Assembly (NCBI RefSeq): GCF_021531355.1
Contig: NZ_JADYTS010000011.1
Coordinates: 1-59,870, forward strand
Length of the DNA: 59,870 nucleotides
DNA from: Leyella stercorea
GTDB lineage: Bacteria > Bacteroidota > Bacteroidia > Bacteroidales > Bacteroidaceae
Reading direction: 5' to 3'
Shown here: one piece after another, positions 53,969-59,870 of the stretch
Position numbering within the stretch: the stretch's first letter is position 1
How the letters are laid out: each line of letters opens with the position of its first letter
The notes under the pieces: model-generated
Databases searched by the model: none
What the model saw: the letters and a program-made list of their open reading frames with translations, nothing else
What the model was told of the DNA's origin: nothing
Made by a program: the position numbers and the translations under genes

Positions 53969-54547
53969 ATGGCAGAAGATAATAAAAGAAAATTAATAGC
54001 AGCCAAATGTCCCAAATGCGGACAGGTTGTGAAGTTCTATATGCCTGAACAGGGATGTGTGGTAAAACTAAAATGTCCGCAACAGCAATGTGGACATGTT
54101 TTTGGAGTGAAAATCACACAGAAGGAAATTCATCTTGGCAATGGTGCCACACAGCAACAGCAAGGAGAATCTCATCCTGTCACCGACCCTATTGTGAACA
54201 CTGGTGGCACTCCTTCGGGTGTTATTGCCCGACTGTTGCAGAAAAAGAAGCATTTCTACAACAAGGATAAGTTTCATGAGCTGCATCTGGGTGCCAACAC
54301 CATTGGTATGTTCGACCCGCAGTCGCCTTCCGACATTATGATTGAGGGCGACCGTACCATCAGCCATCGCTCTGTTACTATAACGGTTGAGTCTGTGGGC
54401 AGCTCCTATAAGTATCTGTTCTCTGTCAACCGTTCCAAAAATCCTGTTTATCTCTCTGGCAAACCTATTGCCGAGGGCACATCTATTTATATCCAGCCAA
54501 ACCAGGAGTTTGTGCTTGGTAGAACTCGTTTTTGTCTTTCTAAATAA
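53969..54547 (+). CDS. Zinc-ribbon and FHA-domain protein
   Basis: 192 residues. The N-terminal zinc ribbon has C14-x2-C17 and C36-x4-C41 (AKCPKCGQVVKFY; KCPQQQCGH). A Gln/Thr-rich linker follows, then an FHA-like domain at about 100-190 (LHLGANTIGMFDPQSPSDIMI, DRTISHRSVTITV, NPVYLSGKPIAEGTSIYIQPNQEFVLGRTRF). There is no membrane segment. It is probably a soluble adaptor for the kinase 5 bp downstream. Confidence 0.78.
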   Translation: MAEDNKRKLIAAKCPKCGQVVKFYMPEQGCVVKLKCPQQQCGHVFGVKITQKEIHLGNGATQQQQGESHPVTDPIVNTGGTPSGVIARLLQKKKHFYNKDKFHELHLGANTIGMFDPQSPSDIMIEGDRTISHRSVTITVESVGSSYKYLFSVNRSKNPVYLSGKPIAEGTSIYIQPNQEFVLGRTRFCLSK

Positions 54548-54552
54548 ACAAC

Positions 54553-56067
54553 ATGATACATAACGCTCTAACTATCGGCTCCTCATTGAAAGGAGCCGTT
54601 CTTTATACTATAGCAGAGCCATTGCATAGTGGTGGCTTTGGCATCACCTATCGTGCCACAGCCCAAATAATGGTGGGTAACATTCCGCAGACTGCCACAT
54701 TCACCATCAAGGAGTTCTTTATTGGCAAGATTTGCTCAAGGGATGTCAATGGCAATGTTGTGGTGGCTGCTGAAAACCAGCAGGCGTTTAAGAATGCCAA
54801 GGCCGACTTCAAGACCGAGGCTGAGATTCTGCACTCGCTCAAACACGACAACATAGTGCCTGTGAACGAGGTGTTCGAGCAGAACAACACTGTGTATTAT
54901 GTCATGAGCTATCTCGGCAATGTGTCGCTCTATCAGTATGTGGCTGAGAATTGTGGGGCATTGCAGGAGTCTCAAGCCAAAGGCATCATCTTGCCGCTTA
55001 CGAGTGCTCTTGCCTATCTGCACAACCGCAACATCCTGCATCTCGACATCAAGCCCGACAATATCATGATGGTTAGGCATGGCAACACTATAAAACCTGT
55101 ATTGATAGACTTCGGTCAGGCTATGTATTTCGTCAATGGCAAGCCTAAAAAGGATAAGGGCATCCGTGGCTATTCCAAGGGCTATTCTCCTTTGGAACTG
55201 AAACAAAACGTCAGCACCTTCTCTCCCTCGCTCGACATCTATTCGCTTGCTGCCACATTGCTCTATATGCTTAGCGGTATTGACCCGTGTGATGCTGAGG
55301 AGCAAAGTATTCACAAAATCTATAAGACATTGCCTGAATCTGTGTCGTCGAACACAATGGATGCCATTATATGCGGATTGCTTAAGGACGCAGCCGACCG
55401 ACCTAACGACATTGCTTCCTTCCAGAATATATTGGAGCATGGCAAACCTTCAACTGCCAACGGCTCATCCTCTAATAATGCAGGCGACGGACGTACTCCA
55501 ACCGACCCTATCATTCCTGATTCTCCTAAGCCTATCGGTACAAAACTCATTGCTATAGCATGTGTGGCTGTAGTGGCTATTGGTGGATGGTTTGCCTGGG
55601 ATAAATTCTATAAAGGTGGCGGGGGCAATGCTACTGAACAAACTCCAGCAGCTAACGATACGTTGCCGTCTCAGAAGAAGGACTCCACGTCTGCCACAGC
55701 TGACACTGAAAAGAAAGCGTCTATAGAAATTGTTAAAGCTCCTGTAGCTACACCCTCTAAAAAGGAGGAGCAAAAGCCAACTCCTAAAAAGGAGGAGCTA
55801 AAACCAACTCCTACCCCATCTCCCAAGCCTACTCCATCTCCCAAGTCTGGCACAGTAAATCTTGGTTACGCCACATGGACTGGTGGTCTGCTTAACGGCA
55901 AGCCTCATGGCGAGGGCACAATGAAGTTCCATAGCTCTCATGCCATTAGCGGTTGTTCTATGACCCCTCAAGCAGGCGATTATATCATTGGCTACTGCGA
56001 AAACGGAGTGGTTCAGAATGGTGGTCTCTACCGTGATGGAAAGAAGATAGACACTGTCATCAGATAA
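54553..56067 (+). CDS. Transmembrane Ser/Thr protein kinase with MORN-like outer part
   Basis: 504 residues. The cytoplasmic kinase domain (about 15-295) has the glycine loop HSGGFGITYRA, ATP-binding K53 (FTIKEF), catalytic HLDIKPDN (D165) and DFG at 186-188. One membrane helix spans about 331-349. The outer part has a Thr/Ser/Ala-rich linker, KKEE/KPTP repeats and a terminal MORN-like domain (YATWTGGLLNGKPHGEGTMKF). This is a classical receptor-kinase layout and links outside events to the two FHA proteins of the operon. Confidence 0.88.
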   Translation: MIHNALTIGSSLKGAVLYTIAEPLHSGGFGITYRATAQIMVGNIPQTATFTIKEFFIGKICSRDVNGNVVVAAENQQAFKNAKADFKTEAEILHSLKHDNIVPVNEVFEQNNTVYYVMSYLGNVSLYQYVAENCGALQESQAKGIILPLTSALAYLHNRNILHLDIKPDNIMMVRHGNTIKPVLIDFGQAMYFVNGKPKKDKGIRGYSKGYSPLELKQNVSTFSPSLDIYSLAATLLYMLSGIDPCDAEEQSIHKIYKTLPESVSSNTMDAIICGLLKDAADRPNDIASFQNILEHGKPSTANGSSSNNAGDGRTPTDPIIPDSPKPIGTKLIAIACVAVVAIGGWFAWDKFYKGGGGNATEQTPAANDTLPSQKKDSTSATADTEKKASIEIVKAPVATPSKKEEQKPTPKKEELKPTPTPSPKPTPSPKSGTVNLGYATWTGGLLNGKPHGEGTMKFHSSHAISGCSMTPQAGDYIIGYCENGVVQNGGLYRDGKKIDTVIR

Positions 56068-56094
56068 TAACATTATAAAAGAACAACAACAATC

Positions 56095-57876
56095 ATGCGA
56101 AAGATATTATTATCCTTTTTCATGCTTTTTGCAATAATGTCTACTGTCTTTGCCCAAAAGCTCAAGGTGGAGTCCTTCAAACTTGCTTCAAACGACATCA
56201 CTGCCCAATCGCACCCTCGCAAGGACCTCAACAATCTTAATTGTGCTCTTGTCAAGGTGGGCATCGCTCTCGACGGCGTTAAGTTTGATGGTAGCATCAT
56301 GGGTGAGCCCGTTCAGAAATTGGGCGAGTATTGGGTGTATATGCCTAAGGGTGTCTCTATGCTTCAGGTTCTGCATAAGAACTACACTCCCCTTATGGTC
56401 AATTTCTACGACTATGGCGTTGGCAAGGTGGAGAGTGGAATGACATACATCCTTACTTTGTCAAAGCCTTCAGGCAGCACAGAGCCTGCTGATGCTGGAG
56501 GCAACTTCTATGCACTCACCGTTAATCCCAAGAATGCTGTCGTCACCATCGATGGCAATCAGCAGACGGTATCCACCGACGGTGAGTATTCAGCCATGCT
56601 TCCTTATGGCAGTCATACTTATAAGGTGGAGGCAGGAGGCTATATAAGTAAGAGTGGCTCGTTCACCATCAGCAGCAGCGACATGACTCCCATCAATGTC
56701 AGCCTTGTCTCTGCTATGGCTACAGTCTCTGTAACTTGCCCGACACCTGCCGTGTCGCTATATGTCGATAAGAAATCCGTTGGCACGATTCCTTGGACAG
56801 GAAGTCTAAAAGAGGGTATGCACCTTGTCGAGGCAAAGAAGGAGGGCTACCGCAGTCAACAGCGTACCATCAATCTGTCTCAACAACAAAAACTTGATGT
56901 GGCTTTTAATGAACTCGTAGCCATACAGGGCAACCTCTCTGTAAACTATAAGCCATTTGGGGCAGATGTCTATATTGATGGCAATAAGGTTGGGCAAAGT
57001 CCACGTGTGTTTAATGGGATATTGGTGGGCAATCATAAGGTTGAAATTAAAAAAGACGGCTATGGTACGGACAGCAAGACGGTAAGCATCTTGGAGGGTC
57101 AGACAGCTTCTCTGTCGGGGGTGTTGAAAACCAATGCCTCATCGTCTGTAGCTTCAGGAACTTCATTGGCGGGCAATACAATCTCCATCCCCGTAAAGGA
57201 TGGCATCAGCATTGATATGGTTCGTGTTGAGGCAGGAACGTTTACAATGGGAGCGACTCCAGAGATGAAGGAACCATGGGATGATGAAAAACCTGCCCAT
57301 CAAGTTACTCTTACCAACGATTATTATATTGGTAAATACGAGGTAACACAGGCTTTATGGCAAGTAGTTATGGGCAATAATCCTTCTTATTTTAAGGGTG
57401 ATAACTTACCCGTAGAACAGGTTAGTTGGAATGACTGTCATGAATTTATCAGCAAGCTGAACAGTATAACTGGCAAGAAATTCCGTCTCCCCATAGAAGC
57501 CGAATGGGAATATGCCGCCCGTGGTGGAAAAAAGAGTCGAGGCTATCAGTATAGTGGTAGCGATAATCTTTCTGATGTGGCATGGTATAAAGATAATAGC
57601 AGCAGCAAAACTCATGCTGTTGGTTCTAAGCAAGCTAATGAATTAGGCATATATGATATGACTGGTAATGTATGGGAATGGTGTCAGGATTGGAATGGTT
57701 CTTACAGTGGTTCCTCACAGGTAAATCCTACAGGTGCTAATAGTGGGTCTGACCGCGTGCGCCGTGGAGGTAGCTGGTTCTACGATGCCAGGGGCTGTCG
57801 CTCGTCTGACCGTGGCAGCGACACGCCTGGCCGCCGTAGCTTCAACATTGGGCTCCGCTTAGTCCTCTCCGAGTAA
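56095..57876 (+). CDS. Secreted PEGA/SUMF1 protein with hypervariable C terminus, copy A
   Basis: 593 residues: signal peptide (LFAIMSTVFAQ), an N-terminal domain of about 105 residues shared by all three copies, three PEGA-type repeats (about 140-345) and a C-terminal SUMF1/formylglycine-enzyme-like domain with C-type-lectin fold (VRVEAGTFTMGATPEM, YYIGKYEVTQALWQVVMG, RLPIEAEWEYAARGG, YDMTGNVWEWCQDW, RRGGSW). Of the two cysteines used by true formylglycine-generating enzymes, only the second position is kept (ARGC), so catalysis is unlikely. Codons 552-593 are the variable region described in the findings. Likely an exported ligand-binding protein. Confidence 0.85.
   Translation: MRKILLSFFMLFAIMSTVFAQKLKVESFKLASNDITAQSHPRKDLNNLNCALVKVGIALDGVKFDGSIMGEPVQKLGEYWVYMPKGVSMLQVLHKNYTPLMVNFYDYGVGKVESGMTYILTLSKPSGSTEPADAGGNFYALTVNPKNAVVTIDGNQQTVSTDGEYSAMLPYGSHTYKVEAGGYISKSGSFTISSSDMTPINVSLVSAMATVSVTCPTPAVSLYVDKKSVGTIPWTGSLKEGMHLVEAKKEGYRSQQRTINLSQQQKLDVAFNELVAIQGNLSVNYKPFGADVYIDGNKVGQSPRVFNGILVGNHKVEIKKDGYGTDSKTVSILEGQTASLSGVLKTNASSSVASGTSLAGNTISIPVKDGISIDMVRVEAGTFTMGATPEMKEPWDDEKPAHQVTLTNDYYIGKYEVTQALWQVVMGNNPSYFKGDNLPVEQVSWNDCHEFISKLNSITGKKFRLPIEAEWEYAARGGKKSRGYQYSGSDNLSDVAWYKDNSSSKTHAVGSKQANELGIYDMTGNVWEWCQDWNGSYSGSSQVNPTGANSGSDRVRRGGSWFYDARGCRSSDRGSDTPGRRSFNIGLRLVLSE
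57751..57876 (+). other. Candidate DGR variable region, copy A
   Basis: The last 42 codons. Compared with copy B, differences fall at 14 first, 10 second and only 6 third codon positions, at sites that would be AAY codons in an adenine-rich template, while CGT, TGG, TGT, CCT and the 3' end are invariant. Confidence 0.75.
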
Positions 57877-57930
57877 CGACTTTCTTGTTTTGAGTCATCC
57901 ACTCTTATTATTAATGTCCTAAGCCTCAAA
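57877..57930. repeat. Intergenic repeat behind SUMF1 copy A
   Basis: This segment (CTTGTTTTGAGTCATCC, then ACTCTTATTATTAATGTCC) recurs almost unchanged at 59460-59513 behind copy B, so the duplication unit includes the 3' flank. It is also a candidate for a DGR homing-initiation flank. Confidence 0.8.
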
Positions 57931-57949
57931 ACGAGATGTCTTTGCTTGA

Positions 57950-58009
57950 TTTTTATTCGCTGCCACCGAATAAAAACACCATATTTTATTTTGTGCCACC
58001 GAATAAAAA
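57950..58009. repeat. CGAATAAAAA inverted and direct repeats
   Basis: TTTTTATTCG (57950-57959) pairs with CGAATAAAAA (57967-57976), separated by CTGCCAC; TGCCACCGAATAAAAA recurs at 57994-58009. It lies just upstream of SUMF1 copy B and has no counterpart upstream of the third copy. Confidence 0.6.
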
Positions 58010-58037
58010 TAAGTGTAAGGAAACATAAACAACAACT

Positions 58038-59459
58038 ATGCGAAATATTCTTTTATCCTTCTTCTTGCTCTTTACGGCAATATCATCAGCCATAGCTCAA
58101 AAGCTTACAGTCGAGTCCTTCAAGCTTGCTTCAAGCGACCTCACTGCCCAGACTCAGCCACGCAAGGATACAAACAACTGCAACTGTGCTGTTGTCAAAG
58201 TACTGTTTGTTGGCGACATTATTGATTTCGGTGGAAATATTGTCAAGCCTGTTGTTAAGTACACGAATGAGACTTGGGTGTATATGCCACAAAGATCACG
58301 GCAATTAAAAATCACAACCAAAGACTATCTTCCGCTTATGGTTACATTTGAAGACTACGGAGTGGATAAATTGGAGAGCAACCGTACGTATGTGCTTACG
58401 CTTGTTGGGAACACTCAACAACAAGCGCAGCAATCCCAAACTCTTACCATAAAATACTCACCGTCTATAGCTACTGTTCTTGTAGACAATAAAATGATTA
58501 ATTGCTCAAATGGCGTGGCACAAACGACATTACCAGTAGGTCAACACTCATACATTGTCTTTTGTAATGGATATGAGTCTGAAGAAGGCATGGTAAAACT
58601 TAAGGCATCAGCACCAAGCAATCTTCAGATAACTCTAACTAAAGAAGCAACGGCAACACAACAAAGTACTGTTTCTCAACCAGCAGTAGCTCAGCAACCT
58701 GTTGTTCAACAACCCGTAATTCAACAACCAGTAGTACAAACTCCAGTTACTAACAGTGATAATATCACTATTCCCGTAAAGGATGGCATAAGCATTGATA
58801 TGGTTCGTGTTGAGGCAGGAACATTTACTATGGGAGCGACTCCAGAGATGGAGAATCCTTTGGATGATGAGAAACCTGCACATCAAGTAACTCTTACCAA
58901 TGATTATTACATTGGTAAATATGAGGTGACACAGGCTTTATGGAAAGCAGTGATGGGTAACAATCCTTCGTACTCTAAAGGTAATAACTTGCCAGTGGAA
59001 CGGGTTAGTTGGGACAACTGTCAAAAATTTATCAGCAAACTGAATCGTATAACAGGCAAGACGTTCCGTCTTCCTACAGAAGCCGAATGGGAGTATGCCG
59101 CTCGTGGTGGAAACAAGAGTAGAGGTTATCAGTATAGTGGTAGCAGTAACCTTTCTGATGTGGCATGGTATGAAGATAATAGCGGCAACAAAACTCATAA
59201 TGTAGGTTCTAAGCAAGCTAATGAATTAGGTATATATGATATGAGTGGTAACGTACATGAATGGTGTCAGGATTGGTATGATAAATACAGTAATTCTTCA
59301 AAGGTAAATCCTACTGGTGCCAATAGTGGATCTTACCGCGTGAGCCGGGGAGGTGGCTGGGCTAACTCCGCCGGGCTCTGTAACTCGTCATCCCGTGTCA
59401 ACGAAACGCCTGGTAACCGTAGCGGCAGCCTTGGGCTCCGCCTAGTCCTCTCCGAGTAA
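58038..59459 (+). CDS. Secreted PEGA/SUMF1 protein with hypervariable C terminus, copy B
   Basis: 473 residues, paralogue of copy A. The signal peptide (LFTAISSAIAQ) and N-terminal domain are closely similar (KLTVESFKLASSDLTAQTQPRKD). Only one PEGA-type repeat remains (about 133-200), then a flexible QQPVVQQPVIQQPVVQ linker and the SUMF1 domain (IDMVRVEAGTFTMGATPEM, RLPTEAEWEYAARGG, YDMSGNVHEWCQDWYDKY). The variable tail reads SRGGGWANSAGLCNSSSR, where copy A has RRGGSWFYDARGCRSSDR. The different number of PEGA repeats changes the reach of the domain from the membrane or cell surface. Confidence 0.85.
   Translation: MRNILLSFFLLFTAISSAIAQKLTVESFKLASSDLTAQTQPRKDTNNCNCAVVKVLFVGDIIDFGGNIVKPVVKYTNETWVYMPQRSRQLKITTKDYLPLMVTFEDYGVDKLESNRTYVLTLVGNTQQQAQQSQTLTIKYSPSIATVLVDNKMINCSNGVAQTTLPVGQHSYIVFCNGYESEEGMVKLKASAPSNLQITLTKEATATQQSTVSQPAVAQQPVVQQPVIQQPVVQTPVTNSDNITIPVKDGISIDMVRVEAGTFTMGATPEMENPLDDEKPAHQVTLTNDYYIGKYEVTQALWKAVMGNNPSYSKGNNLPVERVSWDNCQKFISKLNRITGKTFRLPTEAEWEYAARGGNKSRGYQYSGSSNLSDVAWYEDNSGNKTHNVGSKQANELGIYDMSGNVHEWCQDWYDKYSNSSKVNPTGANSGSYRVSRGGGWANSAGLCNSSSRVNETPGNRSGSLGLRLVLSE
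59334..59459 (+). other. Candidate DGR variable region, copy B
   Basis: Aligned without gaps to 57751-57876. Several variable codons are AAC here (codons 11, 17, 23, 28), which may be unmutated template codons. Confidence 0.75.
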
Positions 59460-59513
59460 CTACTTCTTGTTTTTGAGTTATCCACTCTTATTATTAATGT
59501 CCTAAGCTTCAAA
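59460..59513. repeat. Intergenic repeat behind SUMF1 copy B
   Basis: Near-identical to 57877-57930, including TCCACTCTTATTATTAATG. Confidence 0.8.
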
Positions 59514-59527
59514 CAAATATAAATTCT

Positions 59528-59870
59528 ATGCGTAAAACACTTCTATCCATCGTTTTGCTCTTTGCGGCAATATCATCAGCCATTGCGCAAAAACTAACCG
59601 TCGAGTCCTTCAAGCTTGCTTCAAGCGACTTGACTGCCCAAACTCAGCCACGCAAAGACCTTAACAACCGCAACTGTGCCTTAATCAAAGTTGGTCTCGG
59701 ACTGCAAGGTGTTCAGTTTGAGGGCAGCATCATGGGTAATGTGGAGAACAAGACTGGAGAGTATTGGGTGTATATGCCCCAAGGCAATCGTATGCTAAAG
59801 GTGAAGCACGCTAACTATGCTCCAGTAATGGTGACGTTTGCTGATTATGGAGTGGAGAAGGTGGAAAGCA
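59528..59870 (+). CDS. Third PEGA/SUMF1-type secreted protein, cut by the window edge
   Basis: Only the first 114 codons are present: signal peptide MRKTLLSIVLLFAAISSAIA and the conserved N-terminal domain (VESFKLASSDLTAQTQPRKD, EYWVYMPQGNRMLKVKHANY, FADYGVEKVES). It is as similar to A as to B (GSIMG...EYWVYMP as in A; LASSDLTAQTQPRKD as in B), which suggests mixing between copies. By analogy the rest should carry PEGA repeats and a SUMF1 domain. Confidence 0.85.
   Translation, partial: MRKTLLSIVLLFAAISSAIAQKLTVESFKLASSDLTAQTQPRKDLNNRNCALIKVGLGLQGVQFEGSIMGNVENKTGEYWVYMPQGNRMLKVKHANYAPVMVTFADYGVEKVES

Noticed and set aside
56095..57876. Active formylglycine-generating sulfatase modifier
   Set aside because: The first of the two catalytic cysteines is not kept, no sulfatase gene is near, and the region around the second cysteine is hypervariable.
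49236..59870. Capsular polysaccharide locus, suggested by the UpxY gene
   Set aside because: No glycosyltransferase, flippase or polymerase gene follows in the window.

Overview
The window reads as a chromosomal segment of a Bacteroidales bacterium, most likely Prevotella or a close relative. The evidence is the -7 promoter boxes of the TAnnTTTG type in front of many genes, SusC/SusD outer-membrane pairs, a long NusB, and family members (DUF4230, DUF4738, DUF4827, DUF5106, DUF5606) that I know mainly from this order. All names come from reading the sequence and recalling families; no search was run.

Layout. (1) 0.05-12 kb is housekeeping: two tRNA-Ser(UGA) genes, mutS2, two tandem DUF4230 genes, a lipoprotein, the L25-Pth-S4-domain gene run, and the nusB-yajC-ybbR-coaE-DUF5606-rsmA operon. 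(2) 12.1-14.5 kb is an ECF sigma cassette: sigma factor, membrane protein (likely anti-sigma), small secreted protein and outer-membrane barrel. (3) 14.8-34.8 kb is a complete beta-mannan/galactomannan utilisation locus. A surface GH26 mannanase lipoprotein, SusC, SusD and a glycan-binding lipoprotein capture and import oligosaccharides. A periplasmic GH26, a CE7 esterase and a GH36 alpha-galactosidase trim them. A symporter, an epimerase and a GH130 phosphorylase finish the job in the cytoplasm, and an AraC-type regulator sits beside the GH36 gene. Two promoters of the locus carry the same 25-bp site at exactly the same distance from the -7 box, and the third main promoter has a degenerate copy in the same place. 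(4) 35-48.2 kb is again mainly housekeeping: frr, rsgA, glmM, nrnA, prfC, an Rpn-type nuclease, an AAA ATPase and several hypothetical secreted proteins.

(5) 48.7-59.87 kb is the most unusual part. It is one long co-directional gene run headed by a UpxY/NusG-type antiterminator with a roughly 500-nt leader. It then encodes a four-helix membrane protein, a radical SAM/SPASM enzyme, a Pro/Glu-repeat peptide ending in two 17-residue MYGGP units, a LytTR regulator, a membrane FHA protein with a zinc ribbon, a secreted caspase-like protease, a zinc-ribbon/FHA protein, a transmembrane Ser/Thr kinase, and three tandem secreted PEGA/SUMF1 proteins, the last cut by the window edge. The last 42 codons of the two complete SUMF1 genes differ mostly at first and second codon positions inside an invariant frame, which is the pattern left by a diversity-generating retroelement. 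No reverse transcriptase or template repeat lies in the window; if the reading is right, they should be downstream or elsewhere in the genome. I infer a diversified surface sensor array coupled to phospho-signalling and a caspase, with a possible RiPP-like peptide module attached.

Three intergenic regions (18.7, 31.4 and 48.4 kb) each hold five imperfect palindromes at a 22-bp period; their role is unknown.
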